Origin: Mermis nigrescens
Taxonomy: Eukaryota > Nematoda > Enoplea > Mermithida > Mermithidae
NCBI GenBank assembly: GCA_036768485.1
Contig: JAVLUZ010000145.1
Location: 23,787,471 to 23,851,470, forward strand
Reading direction: 5' to 3'
DNA: 64,000 bases
The notes under the pieces were generated by a model. It searched no databases and had not been told where the DNA came from. It saw only the letters and a list, made by a program, of their open reading frames with translations. Positions 26,501 through 33,099 of this stretch are shown piece after piece. Each line of letters starts with the position of its first letter. The stretch's first letter is position 1. The position numbers and the translations under genes are program-made.

Positions 26501-29500
26501 TCCAAAAAAGGCTATGTAGCTATTTTTCTGAGCTCAAAAAAGCTAAATACATAGCTCATTTTTTGAGCCCAAAAAAGGATATGCATATATTAATAATTTT
26601 TAAGCCAAAATGGCTGTATAGCTATTAGTTTTTCAGAGCTCGGGGGGTGGGGTAATAATACCCCCTCACCCCCATGCTCCTGTATGGTCGAACAATCCTG
26701 AAATATAATTCTAACGGGCTTCATGGAAATATGCCTATATTTACTTCTTGTCATTCATGTTTCGAAATTGCTATTCGCGCCATTCTTATTAAAAAAGGTG
26801 GCCGAAACGCGAATTCTGTTTTTGAAGCAAGAACAGCATCCCACCTGGAAGCACGTGGAACTGCTATTTTTGACCGCTATTCGAGGCTTGATCAGCGTTT
26901 ACGGAAGCGCAGGTTATCACAATTATAAGCCTTGCATCATCTTGGGGGGTATGCGGTCCCTCCTGCCCACAGTAAAGTTTTTTAACCCCCTTCGAGTTTG
27001 CGATTTTTCAAAAGTTTCCAAAAAAATCGTAGAATAGATGCTTATTAAGCGTCTATAGCTATCTATTTGCTCAAAACTGCCGAATTACCGGCGCTTCGCC
27101 ATACTTATACTCATTTTTGACTATTTTGTTCAATTTTATGAAATTTTTTTTGTTTTTGGAAATTGTTTTTATATTTTTCTGCTTTAGAAAGATGAAGCAT
27201 CGTCAGAAAGGCCTTAAAACGATGCTTTTGACACGCGTTTACCTTTTTTGAGCCCAAAAAGCTCATTTAATCCCCCAGAATTGCCATTCTGTATATGTCT
27301 GTTGTTAGCTCTGATAAAACTAAGCTTACTGTGGCTTAAACTTCTGCTTAATCCGCTTTTTACTTGCTCTATTTGTGCTCATATTTGTGTAATTACCTAG
27401 TTCTGACTTTCATCCTTGAGAAATGGAATCAGATTCTTTCAGGAGTGTTTATCAGGGCCCGGTTTCATAAAAGACCAATAATTATTACTATCAATATTAC
27501 CACTAATATCCTAATAAATATTAGTCCCATTACTTTTTGTTACATAATCTTACTAATATTATAGTACTAGTAATACTATTAGCAATTAGTAATAAATATT
27601 ACTGGAATATTTTCTGTTTCACAAGTCACTAATAAATATTACTAATTTTATTAGTACCTGCGTATTGTTGATTGTTTTGTGTAATAAATATTACTAATAT
27701 TATTACTAATCCATTTTATACAAATTCTAAAAATGAAAAGTATGCATGTTCATCAATCATGCATGACATTGAATGGTCTTACAAAAATGTATGCTTCAGG
27801 GAAAATCTTGTAATTTTATGAAAAGTAGTCAAAATTATCTGAAATTTCACAGAAGTATCGTTGACTGATTGTACTAACTAAGAAACTAAATTTCACATAC
27901 ATAGGGAGTGAACTTACGATAGAGTAAGCACTAATACCCTCAATTATCGGTGAATAAAGACTAATGAAAATGAGGCGAATATTGGTTGAGATTTTATTAG
28001 TATCAGTGCCACTAATATGTTTATGAAACAAACGGTAATAAATCGGCTACTAATGTGGTAATAATATTAGTGATTTTAGTGATATTTATTAGTAATTTGG
28101 TAATATTTTATGTAAGGGCCGACTAATATTTTAGAAAGCCGGTTTTTTCTATTACAAATTTTATTTCTGATATTTATTACTAATATGATTTTTTGTGAAA
28201 CAGGAATTCCTACTAAATATAACTAATATCAACTAATATTTTTCATGAAAGCGGGCTCAGGTCAGATTTTGAAGTTGTTTTGTATCATCAGTTTTCAAAT
28301 TAGTTTAAACATTCATTTTATTGTTTAAAATATTTATAAGCTTTAAAGCCGTGTACCTTGTCAGGTTTTTTCATTTATTTAAGTTTATTTTTTTCAGAGG
28401 CTGATAATATTTTCTGCCTTATTATTCGCGATGACGTCATTGGTGACAAATTTTATCCGTTCCAATTCATTAAATTCGTAACCAAAGAGGGCAACAAGCT
28501 CAGCTTTTTGAATTCGTTGCTCCGTCAAGTAAATAAATGCTCTGTTATTCGTGCGAGGACTTTAATTGAAAATTAAAGGAGCGTGGGACTACTCTTGGAG
28601 ATTCGCATATTCTATTTATTTTCCTTCTTAATCACAAGTGCTAGCTTATTTTGAAAGTTACCAATTTTTTGTTAAAAATTGGAAGGAACCTTTGTATGCC
28701 GAAAATTAAAAAAGGTTTTAGCATCTTTGCTACTTTCATCCTCAAAAATCATTCAGAAAATGTTCGAAAATCCAAAATCGTCTGACAATGACTCGAGTCT
28801 TAGACCCTGGGGGTTTGAGAAATACTCCTCTGACCCCCATGGGAATGTCCGATGGCCGGCTATCATTTTCCAGCAGATTATTTTCCCTGAGAAGAAAACT
28901 AATTAAGACAATTGTTCGTCCCTAAGCGGGTCCCACTCATCACCCGCGGAGTCTACGATGCATGGGCAGCGAAAATTTCTGGGGTTCTGGTTGGCTGAAA
29001 TCGCCGAAAATTGCCAAAAATGTTACTAAAAATTGCGGGTGTCTACAGTAATCTGAGGGGGTTTTCAACTTCCGTTGGGGGTTTCCAACTTCCGTGGGGG
29101 TGTAAACCATTGGTGGGTGGCACAAAAGTTCTGGGGGTTGCAAGATTTTTTAAAAATCAAAAATGGCCTTGGTATGGCGAAAAGACACCATTTTTTCAAC
29201 GTTTCTCATCGAGCGCTATCCATTGGCATCAAAAAATTGTGAAAAAACAAAAAAACTTCGAAAATTGAATTCTTAGGGGGGTATTTTGGTTTCTGGAGGA
29301 TACATACTCCCCAAACCCTCCCCCACGCCCAGGTATGGTGTAAACCCGCCGCACGCCGATGTGTGTAGTCTACTATATTTTTGTACATTGATCTGGTTGT
29401 ACGATGTACTTGTGCTGAGCTTGAAAGATTTGATATGCATGCGAAAATTGTTATCTTTAACAACATGTTGAATCGAATTATTAGGGTGAATTTCGGGAAC

Positions 29501-30695
29501 GTTTTAGATCGCTGCGGTCACGGGGCGTGTTGAATTCGAAGTCCAAGAGTACAACGTGCGAGCTAGCAACAACGAAAGCGAATTAGGTCGAACGGTGTTT
29601 AAGGCTGTGAAGTAATTTTTTTGTTCTTGATACTTCATTAACTCTCAATTTGCGTATAGAGCTGGCTAGATAAGAAAAGAAAAAAATGTTTTTACTCGTG
29701 TCTTTATTTCCAGATGGAAATCACGGAAATTCAGCAATTATCTTCAGTCTCGCAGCCCCGGAAATTTTTATAGTACGCGTTTGGGCTTGAAAACGATAGG
29801 TGCGGGTCATAAACAATACTTTTGACGTTTTTTACTAAGTTGGTGTTTTAAAGAACGTGACAAAAAGTGAAATTCCCTAAAAACTCGAATATATTGAAGA
29901 AAATATGTGTTGGTAAAAAATGCTACGCGAGTCGATGAAAATTTGCCTTTTCGTACAGCAGGATCGCTAGAAACGCTTAAAACGGCGTATTCTCTACAAT
30001 TCTTTTATAGAATTGAATATTCTGGCGGGTGAGTAATCTAGCCAGTTGAAGGGGTCAACAACGACTTAGAAAGATATGTACCTACATCTTTATTCTGCAT
30101 AATTATTTTTTCTATACAAATTGTTCTGAATTTATTTTTATGTTTTTATATTTCATATCTTAAAAGGAATTTTATACTAGTCTTTTACATAGTTTTATTA
30201 TGTAAAATTCAGTCAATGATTTAAAATTATTGTACGGTCGGTCAACACATCCGAGAACACTTATATGTTTTTATAATCGCAATTACATTCTCATACAATC
30301 TATTTATACGATTATTCTTAATTGTATCAATTCTCGAATTTATCACGAATTATGAATTTATATGCTTACACAGCATATGGCATTGTAAGCAATGTTTTTA
30401 TTTGTTATTCGAAATGATTAAACATGTATTAATTTTTATTCTTACGCTACCTTTATTGTACCAAATTTTTTGCAACGTAAAATACCGCAGGCGTGCTCAA
30501 AGTTTGAGCAAGAATCAAAGTTTGAGCAAGAAGCTATCTCGCAACATATCCAGGCCGAACTCTTTACAACGTGCTATAAGTCAAGTGGTGGCTTGGAATA
30601 GTACGCTGAGAAGTTTTTCTTCGAGGTCGAACTTGCACCAGCCTGAACGTCAAAGAACGCATTCCCGATTGTCTACTCTATTTTCCCCGACATAG
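1564..30695 (+). CDS. ECT2: ECT2/Pebble-type Rho GEF, 3' part of gene (11 joined exons)
   Basis: Proposed join: 1564-1703, 8085-8273, 13462-13572, 20380-20476, 21227-21308, 21376-21454, 23836-23955, 26798-26912, 28398-28528, 29508-29611, 30491-30695. Every junction keeps the reading frame with GT donors and AG acceptors. Conserved blocks in order are [47 protein letters not shown], the THINKEK region, [18 protein letters not shown] and KHVELL. They match the DH domain and start of the PH domain of ECT2/Pebble in the same order. The family activates RhoA at the cell equator, with centralspindlin, to build the cytokinetic ring. The BRCT repeats are absent, so the gene starts upstream of the window. 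Introns of up to ~6.8 kb are filled with transposons. The product ends in a basic Ser/Arg/Gln tail, as in ECT2 orthologues. Family assignment is from recognised motifs; exon ends are inferred from phase. Confidence 0.9.
2257..2586 (-). pseudogene. RTE-like C-terminal region
   Basis: The frame reads [36 protein letters not shown] and [19 protein letters not shown]. The RLRWLGHV and RGRPK.TW motifs are the hallmark C-terminus of RTE-type proteins. It lies in a different frame from the RT above it. Confidence 0.88.
2628..3931 (-). pseudogene. RTE-like reverse transcriptase with internal zinc-knuckle-like insert
   Basis: The 3164-3931 frame has [37 protein letters not shown] and [16 protein letters not shown], the finger and palm motifs. 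The block expected next (QGSALSPLLF type) is missing, so a deletion is likely near 3240. The frame then shifts to [20 protein letters not shown], followed by a stop near 3150. The 2628-3131 frame has INP-type VNPSKTKYM, then [18 protein letters not shown] and WCHKKCSGI, a PHD/treble-clef-like Cys/His set, and then FTYLGG. The catalytic YADD is present but the enzyme cannot be made whole. Confidence 0.88.
4053..4479 (-). pseudogene. RTE-like linker between endonuclease and RT
   Basis: The frame carries [20 protein letters not shown] and AYRRWQKSQ, the WW...V..A...K..AYRRW pattern that precedes the RT domain in RTE-like proteins. It continues in other frames to [14 protein letters not shown] next to the RT start. 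The split between frames indicates small indels. Confidence 0.75.
4510..5238 (-). pseudogene. RTE-like endonuclease domain
   Basis: Two open pieces (4792-5238 and 4510-4755) encode [43 protein letters not shown] and then [12 protein letters not shown]. These are the substrate-binding and catalytic motifs of the exonuclease-endonuclease-phosphatase fold (QE.RW, SVYAP, GD.NGH). An in-frame stop or frame change near 4756-4791 breaks it, and the expected final SDH motif is not visible before the stop near 4510. It would nick target DNA for target-primed reverse transcription. Confidence 0.85.
5226..6296. mobile_element. MULE (Mutator-like) relic with iterated terminal repeats
   Basis: It is flanked by the exact 9-bp direct repeat CTTTTCGAC (5217-5225 and 6297-6305), the duplication length typical of Mutator elements. 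The ends are inverted: GACAATTAATCGCC at 5234-5247 and GGCGATTAATTGTC near 6275-6288. About six iterations of ACAATTAATCGC occupy each end. Inside is a transposase C-terminal remnant. Removing it rejoins the RTE leader. Confidence 0.85.
5422..5658 (-). pseudogene. MULE transposase C-terminal fragment
   Basis: The frame contains [31 protein letters not shown] and [17 protein letters not shown]. The H...W.F...L..EQ....IEQ.LAG.QPP....YRD pattern is that of the C-terminus of animal MULE-type transposases, often with a FLYWCH domain nearby. Only the last ~75 residues survive; the catalytic region is gone. The match is from memory of the family pattern, but it agrees independently with the 9-bp target duplication. 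Confidence 0.68.
6958..7200. mobile_element. family B hAT-like MITE, copy 1
   Basis: It begins CATAGGTGGGCGG and ends CGCCCAGGTGTG. It is flanked by an exact 8-bp duplication GTCACAGA (6950-6957 and 7201-7208). It is inserted in the right half of the mariner-like element. Confidence 0.88.
7549..7998. mobile_element. family A hAT-like MITE, short form, copy 1
   Basis: It starts CACGGTTTTTTTGTATTC and ends ACGAAAAACACTG. It contains TTTGTACATGTAC-type palindromes near both ends and two GCTTCGC hairpins (7681, 7770). The consensus start and end in other copies are CAGTGTTTTTTTGTA and its complement. Confidence 0.75.
8085..8273 (+). CDS. ECT2: ECT2 exon: DH domain helices after CR1
   Basis: This 63-codon exon has phase 0 at both ends, between a TTCCGACCAG acceptor and a GTAAGG donor. 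It encodes [11 protein letters not shown], then [19 protein letters not shown] and CIGDVWLKY. These align block by block with ECT2 (IFG.IP.IF.VH.KI and .IGD.FLKY). It lies between family A and family D repeats. Confidence 0.93.
8614..8775. mobile_element. family D hAT-like MITE, copy 2
   Basis: Ends are GAGGCACGTA and TACGTGCCTG. It is flanked by an exact 8-bp duplication TGTACCAC (8606-8613 and 8776-8783). Confidence 0.88.
8940..10180. repeat. degenerate ~185-bp tandem array
   Basis: The motif TCTGCCAAC...CTCCGGTTATGAGTC recurs in diverged form near 9211, 9393, 9765 and 9929 (spacings of about one or two times 180 bases). Each unit also carries GTGTAAAG and TTTACACTCAA stretches. The copies differ at many positions, so it is an old array. 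No coding evidence. Confidence 0.6.
10677..11083. mobile_element. family A hAT-like MITE, copy 2
   Basis: It starts CAGTGTTTTTTTGTATTC and ends ACAAAAAAACACT, with matching internal order to the 7549 copy. Its internal hairpin is partly decayed. It lies directly against copy 3. Confidence 0.75.
11092..11822. mobile_element. family A hAT-like MITE, long form, copy 3
   Basis: It is bounded by CACTGTTTTTTTTGTATTC and ACAAAAAAGCTG, with 8-bp flanks ACAAGCAC (11084-11091) and GCAAGCAC (11823-11830). The internal hairpin-bearing segment occurs twice, giving ~730 bp rather than ~450. GCTTCGC hairpins are near 11505 and 11604. Confidence 0.78.
11835..13461. other. ECT2 intron, mostly unassigned
   Basis: No coding signal. 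A G/C-skewed repeat at about 12770-13105 (family K) ends CTTACATGTATAA. It shares wording with 19966-20196 and 23975-24240. A short direct duplication (CAATGCCTCTACT) is at 13365-13420. Confidence 0.5.
13462..13572 (+). CDS. ECT2: ECT2 exon: YPPFVNFFE / RFHAFLK block
   Basis: This 37-codon exon encodes [18 protein letters not shown] and [10 protein letters not shown], near-identical in pattern to ECT2's DH core. The donor is the non-consensus GTTAGT. Read-through gives a stop shortly after, and the next exon starts in the matching phase 0. Confidence 0.93.
13736..14165. repeat. family J repeat copy
   Basis: It begins GATGCACAAGGCTGGGGTC and includes GTCCCTTCAGGGGAGTAAT near its end, parallel to the copy at 554-980. 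Confidence 0.6.
14326..14399. repeat. (TA)n tract 1
   Basis: An uninterrupted TA dinucleotide run of ~74 bases that ends exactly where element X starts. Confidence 0.97.
14400..16142. mobile_element. element X, inverted-repeat DNA transposon derivative
   Basis: It has perfect 16-bp terminal inverted repeats, CAGTGATCGTACGGGG and its complement. Both ends continue into G/C-rich, GGTCGGGG-type runs that are roughly complementary. It is flanked by TA on both sides. The interior has three GCGAAGC hairpins (near 14741, 14976, 15689) and no transposase that I can see. A solo end of the same family is at 44314-44586. Confidence 0.83.
16143..16213. repeat. (TA)n tract 2
   Basis: A TA run of ~71 bases between elements X and Y. 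Confidence 0.97.
16214..17431. mobile_element. element Y, TIR element carrying a satellite
   Basis: Ends are CATGGGCGTAGGC and GCCTACGCCCCTG (12 of 13 complementary). It is flanked by TA tracts. The interior is mainly a tandem array (16250-17258). A related end occurs at 20513 (CTGGGGCGTACGCAGG). Confidence 0.82.
16250..17258. repeat. ~168-bp tandem satellite, six units
   Basis: TAATTTTGGAAAGG recurs at about 16270, 16439, 16609, 16777, 16945 and 17108, so the period is about 165-170. Each unit includes GGCATCATTTTATCG, one CGGCGCTTCGCGCCG-type hairpin (near 16338, 16506, 16679, 16843, 17007, 17176) and GGCCCAAGCGCGGCC. The units are highly similar, so the array is young. The last hairpin is changed to GCTTCAC. 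Confidence 0.92.
17432..17518. repeat. (TA)n tract 3
   Basis: A TA run of ~85 bases, ending in GTAT, between elements Y and Z. Confidence 0.96.
17522..18563. mobile_element. element Z, inverted-repeat element
   Basis: The left end has GCCGGGGCCTGTAAAAACG and the right end has TTTTCGTACAGGCCCCGGCC. These are inverted relative to each other (CCGGGGCCTGTA / TACAGGCCCCGG). The interior is AT-rich with no recognised protein. It sits between TA tracts 3 and 4; exact ends are blurred by extra GGCCCC and GC repeats. Confidence 0.66.
18544..18645. repeat. (GC)n followed by (TA)n tract 4
   Basis: A (GC)n run at 18544-18562 is separated by only a few bases from a TA run at 18567-18645. Alternating purine-pyrimidine tracts of both kinds adjoin. 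Confidence 0.95.
18676..19115. repeat. family J repeat copy
   Basis: It includes CAAGGTCGAGAGTTCAGGGG near the start, a GCGAAGC hairpin at 18968 and TAATACCCCCTCACCCCC at the end. Confidence 0.6.
19231..19855. mobile_element. family E hAT-like MITE, copy 1
   Basis: It has CGTATCTAGGATTTGCCTA at the left and CTTAAATCCGCC at the right, as in the copies at 22450 and 43205. GTTTTAA occurs on both sides (19223 and 19855), consistent with a worn target duplication. A GCGAAGC hairpin is at 19713. Confidence 0.7.
19966..20196. repeat. family K repeat with ACATGTAA inverted ends
   Basis: The left end has CATACATGTAAGAGGGGGAT and the right end has CCTTTACATGTATAAC, so ATACATGTAA is inverted. The interior is a G- and C-rich stretch with AAAAATCGGGATTTTT-type palindromes. 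Confidence 0.55.
20380..20476 (+). CDS. ECT2: ECT2 exon: DH conserved region 3
   Basis: It begins after TTTTTAG and encodes [17 protein letters not shown], then [15 protein letters not shown]. The RPVQRLP stretch is the Rho-contacting signature of DH domains, and QAKPEC is specific to the ECT2/Pebble type. The exon ends in phase 1 before GTAGAA; its final G joins the next exon's AC to make Asp. Confidence 0.95.
20513..21190. repeat. element Y-like end fused to a family C repeat
   Basis: 20513-20815 begins CTGGGGCGTACGCAGG and includes CCCTAAATATCGGG, as in the right end of element Y. From about 20820 (GACATGCACGGCATGG) to 21190 it follows family C in reverse, with GATGTTCTATCTTTCT. It occupies most of the intron between the 20380 and 21227 exons. 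Confidence 0.55.
21227..21308 (+). CDS. ECT2: ECT2 exon: DH C-terminal helix
   Basis: It follows TTTTGCAG and encodes [20 protein letters not shown], then a short KGVLT stretch. This matches the LLK.T......L..AI..L..V.T helix after the RPVQRLP block. It ends in phase 2 before GTAATA. Confidence 0.92.
21376..21454 (+). CDS. ECT2: ECT2 exon: end of DH helix
   Basis: Only 67 bases separate this exon from the previous one, the shortest intron seen. It encodes [19 protein letters not shown] and NAIKNCP, equivalent to ECT2 HINEDKRKTE.Q...F.....CP. It ends in phase 0 before GTGGGT. A hAT-like MITE lies ~260 bases downstream. Confidence 0.93.
21718..21982. mobile_element. family B hAT-like MITE, copy 2
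   Basis: It begins CATAGGTGGGCGGCACC and ends CGCCCAGGTGTG. The expected 8-bp duplication is degraded (GTTAGGAC versus GTCGGGAC, 6 of 8, if the ends are shifted by one base). Confidence 0.75.
22450..23063. mobile_element. family E hAT-like MITE, copy 2
   Basis: It begins CAGTGGCGGATCTAGG and ends AAATCCGCGCCTG. Flanks are AATGTACG (22442-22449) and TATGTACG (23064-23071), 7 of 8 identical. Two hairpin-like motifs here are mutated to GCGTAGC and GCGTAGA. Confidence 0.85.
23383..23630. repeat. imperfect (TTA/ATT)n microsatellite
   Basis: Long imperfect TTA/ATT runs with interruptions. The Tyr/Ile-rich reading frame across it is an artefact of the repeat. Confidence 0.95.
23836..23955 (+). CDS. 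ECT2: ECT2 exon: start of PH-like region
   Basis: It follows a TTTTTAG acceptor and encodes [19 protein letters not shown], an NG-rich turn, then [11 protein letters not shown]. Human ECT2 has LLSSHRSLV...E and LFLFNDCLE at the DH/PH junction. It ends in phase 0 at a GTTAGT donor, the same variant donor as the 13462 exon. Confidence 0.93.
23975..24480. repeat. family K repeat followed by ~90-bp hairpin-bearing units
   Basis: It follows the ECT2 exon that ends at 23955. After a G-rich segment, units with CATTGCTTATAC..TTCAG, a CAAAATTGAGCTTGA-like segment and GGCGCTTCGCGCC recur about every 90 bases. The same unit appears at 24960-25160 and, reversed, at 51790-52500. Confidence 0.6.
24640..24800. 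repeat. family H (CTTAGGTCGA-type) repeat
   Basis: It has GCTTAGGTCGAGGTCGCTCC and ATGCTTAGGTCGACG. It is the reverse complement of stretches at 34266-34360, 36653-36830 and 37300-37440. Confidence 0.65.
25420..26680. repeat. interrupted AGCTATATAGCC minisatellite
   Basis: Units like TAGCTATATAGCCTTTTT with TCGGCTCAGAAAA recur roughly every 30-40 bases on both sides of the element at 25567. That element's target duplication, TATATAGC, is part of the unit. Confidence 0.75.
25567..26366. mobile_element. family L hAT-like MITE
   Basis: It begins CAGGCCCGTATCCAGG and ends CTTGGATACGGGCCTG. It is flanked by an exact TATATAGC (25559-25566 and 26367-26374). Caution: TATATAGC is also the local minisatellite unit. 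It contains a GCGAAGC hairpin at 26192 and three diverged internal units. Confidence 0.83.
26798..26912 (+). CDS. ECT2: ECT2 exon: PH-like region, KHVELL strand
   Basis: The exon encodes [20 protein letters not shown], then [16 protein letters not shown]. It aligns loosely with ECT2 IARKRHK....KHI.LMPLS.IK.VLDI after FNDCLE. The acceptor is AAAAAAG, so its start is less certain. It ends in phase 1 (GCA G before GTTATC), which makes GAG with the next exon. A family C repeat starts ~27 bases downstream. Confidence 0.7.
26939..27302. repeat. family C repeat copy
   Basis: It contains GGCGCTTCGCC, TTTAGAAAGATGAAGCATCG and CCCCAGAATTGCC. Related copies are near 5640-6080, 20820-21190, 31595-32000, 49930-50300, 54885-55275, 59210-59560 and 63017-63390. 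All share an AGAAAGATAGAGCATCGTC-like core. Ends are approximate. Confidence 0.65.
27453..28259. mobile_element. element M, GGGCCCGGTTTCATAAA TIR element
   Basis: The left end is GGGCCCGGTTTCATAAAA and the right end is CATGAAAGCGGGCTC, inverted. The interior is rich in CTAATATTATTAC-type palindromes in both orientations. TCAGG lies at both edges. It may be a PIF/Harbinger- or ISL2EU-like MITE, but no transposase is present. It lies in the intron before the 28398 exon. Confidence 0.7.
28398..28528 (+). CDS. ECT2: ECT2 exon: C-terminal PH part
   Basis: It follows TTTTTTTTCAG and encodes [19 protein letters not shown], then [20 protein letters not shown] and LLRQ. The position corresponds to the ECT2 segment that ends in W...LCRHV, the C-terminal helix of the PH domain. 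It ends in phase 0 before GTAAAT. Confidence 0.8.
29108..29337. mobile_element. family B hAT-like MITE, copy 3
   Basis: It begins CATTGGTGGGTGG and ends CGCCCAGGTATG, with an exact 8-bp duplication GTGTAAAC (29100-29107 and 29338-29345). Confidence 0.88.
29508..29611 (+). CDS. ECT2: ECT2 exon: post-PH linker
   Basis: It starts after CGTTTTAG and encodes [17 protein letters not shown], then [18 protein letters not shown]. The FEV followed by a polar stretch and then a basic A.K resembles ECT2 SFEVNT...SRA.K. It ends in phase 2, so AA plus G from the next exon completes Lys. Confidence 0.78.
30491..30695 (+). CDS. ECT2: ECT2 terminal exon, basic tail and stop
   Basis: It begins after AATACCGCAG and encodes a Ser/Arg/Gln/Leu-rich tail ([15 protein letters not shown], then [11 protein letters not shown]) ending LSTLFSPT and a TAG stop at 30693-30695. 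ECT2 proteins also end in a basic, serine-rich tail implicated in membrane binding. No convincing AATAAA was found before the MITE at 30778. Confidence 0.83.
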
Positions 30696-30777
30696 CGTAT
30701 TTTGCTTTGTTCCTTTGACTGTTGGAATCTTAATTCGTTCGTTAAACTACGCAGTTATGATTATTTCGCTTTGTTGT

Positions 30778-30978
30778 CATAGGTGGGCGGCACCAAAGTT
30801 CTGAAGGGAGGTGCAAGATTTTTTCAAAGGTCAAAAATGGCCTTAAAATGGTGGTATGGCGAAAAACACCATTTTTCAACGTTTTTCATCGAGCACTATC
30901 CATTGGCATCAAAAAATTGCGAAAAAAAAGACAAAAAATTTCAAAAATTGAATTCCTCAACCCCCACGCCCACTTATG
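30778..30978. mobile_element. family B hAT-like MITE, copy 4
   Basis: It begins CATAGGTGGGCGGCACC and ends CGCCCACTTATG(A). Flanks are TTTGTTGT (30770-30777) and ATTGTTGT (30979-30986), 7 of 8. It lies 82 bases after the ECT2 stop, probably in the 3' UTR or flank. Confidence 0.85.
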
Positions 30979-30989
30979 ATTGTTGTACT

Positions 30990-32870
30990 GTATAACATTG
31001 CGCACGTGAGCTTAGCCGAATTTTGTCGTATGTCAATTTCTCAGTTTAACCCAAAATATATTAACATCAATTTGCAAGATCTATCATCTTTATTCTAGTG
31101 TAAAGCGTCAGCTTGATTTACTTTCGCACCGTGTAATGTAATTTGGATTCATATATCGTAATACGTGGCCCAATGCGCGAAACTTCGTGACATAGGAAAG
31201 TTATAAACTGAACGAAATCGACTTAAATTTTGCTTTAATGCAAAGGAAGGATTCTTTGAATGTTGCGCGAGAAAATTGATATCTTGAATCGCAAGTGTTT
31301 TTACACTACTTTAAATCAGCTTTTATCTTCGGATTCAAAAATTAGTGCATTTATGTATTAATGATATACGCAAACTCCTTAAAGTAAAAATGTATTTGTT
31401 CGTATATTTTTCAAATTCAAAATTGAATATTAGTCAACAAAAGTACGCGTTTACAACAGCATGTTTTTGAACTGCTTTGCTTTGGCCAGAGTGCGTGCTA
31501 TCTTTTTTGATTAAAATGCGGTTTTTAAAATTCAACTATCGTGAAATACGGCACTAAACAGGACGCTCGACTGATGTAGTTTTAAAGATACATGATCTGG
31601 GGGAGTTTCACTCTGAGAAAAGTTTTCACCCCCCCCCTCTAGAAATTTTTCACCCCTTCCCCTCGAGAACAAGCGATTTTCCAGAAGTTTCCAAAATTTT
31701 TCTCAAAATTCGTAGAAAAAGTGCCTTTTTGAGCATTTTTAGCAGCCTACTTATTCAAAATTGTCTAATCTTCGGCGCTTCGCGCCATATGCTCATGTTT
31801 TGACCTATGTATTGTTCATTACTTTTTGATTTTTTTCGAAATTTTTTGTTTTTTTTTTTGCTCGAGAAAGATCGAGCATCGTCAGAAAGGCCAAAAACGA
31901 TGTTTTTAAGGCAAAGCCACCATTTTTGGGCCCAAAAATGGCACCTTAAAATTAAAATGGCACCTTATAATTTCAGTCCCCCTGCAGAATGTCTTCTTTG
32001 TAATCTTTTTGACTGTAGTTTGGTTGAATCATTTGGCTTAAGAAATCGGTGGTTAAGGCCTCAGTAGATCATTCGGCCATTTTAGAAATCGTATCGCTTC
32101 TCTATACTTTTGTTTTGGCCGCATCGCGTTTTTAATTTCGTTTTTAGCCAATTTGATGTCGACCAAATATTGATCTTTAATTACTGTAACTGCTAAATGG
32201 GGGCTTACTTAATTTTCTTACAGCAGAACAGCTATTAAACAGCCCATGCTTTTTAAAGTAAACTGTACTGTAAATGATTTAGAAATAAATGCAAAAAAGC
32301 AAATGCCCATTCTAAAATCAGCCACCATAATGACTATTTTTTACCAAAAAAGCGAAATGGTGATAAAATACGTACTTAAGAGCAATTTCAATGCGATTTT
32401 GGCATTATGGGTGAAGTTGGCTCCATTTGTGATTTGCCTTATCCAAACTCCATTCTTCGTTGAGATAATGCTTGAGATAGACCGAATCCGAGGGTATAAA
32501 AATTTTGAATGTAAGAAAGATAGAAAATTGATATTTTAGGTAAAAATGTAATTTTAAGTTGACAATCTAGCTTTATTAGCTTAAACGTAAAAAACAACTA
32601 CAAATGTGGTAATTCTACAGTGTAACGAGTTCTAGGGTGACCCATTCCTATTATTTAGTGGTATTACTGTATCAGACTTCTAATTCGTTTTTGTAGCCCG
32701 ATTCATGGTGATTAACTTTGGAAGAAAACTGCAAGCTTTTTTGAGACAGACAATAAATATGGATAAGGTAGAAAAACCTGAATTTTTCATTAAACTATAC
32801 GTAGATAAAAACGTCAACTTATCAGGAAATGTTTTTCTATCCTTTCGGTTAGAACCCACCATTCTAGGCT
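30990..32870. other. intergenic, one family C repeat
   Basis: Family C copy at about 31595-32000, with a CGGCGCTTCGCGCC hairpin at 31772 and AGAAAGATCGAGCATCGTC. The 97-codon reading frame at 32246-32539 has no recognisable motif and AT-driven composition; I do not call it a gene. Confidence 0.55.
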
Positions 32871-32877
32871 CTACGAC

Positions 32878-33091
32878 CATAGGTTGGCGGCACCAAAGCT
32901 CTGGGGGTTGCAAGATTTTTTCACCTTGAAAATGATGATATGGCGAAAAAATACAATTTTTCAACGTTTCCACATCGAGCACTATCCATTGGCATCAAAA
33001 CATTGCGAGAAAAACGAAAAAAATTTAAAAAACTGAATTGGGGGGGTATTTTGATTTCTGAGGAGGGTGCATACCCCCACGCCTAGGTATG
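32878..33091. mobile_element. family B hAT-like MITE, copy 5
   Basis: It begins CATAGGTTGGCGGCACC and ends CGCCTAGGTATG. It is flanked by an exact TCTACGAC (32870-32877 and 33092-33099). Confidence 0.88.
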
Positions 33092-33099
33092 TCTACGAC

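Noticed and set aside
29286..29471. Frame overlapping the end of a family B MITE
   Set aside because: It starts inside a transposon and shows no homology pattern.
32246..32539. 97-codon frame beginning MLFKVNCTVNDLE
   Set aside because: No motif, no convincing splice context, AT-driven amino acids; length is plausible by chance.
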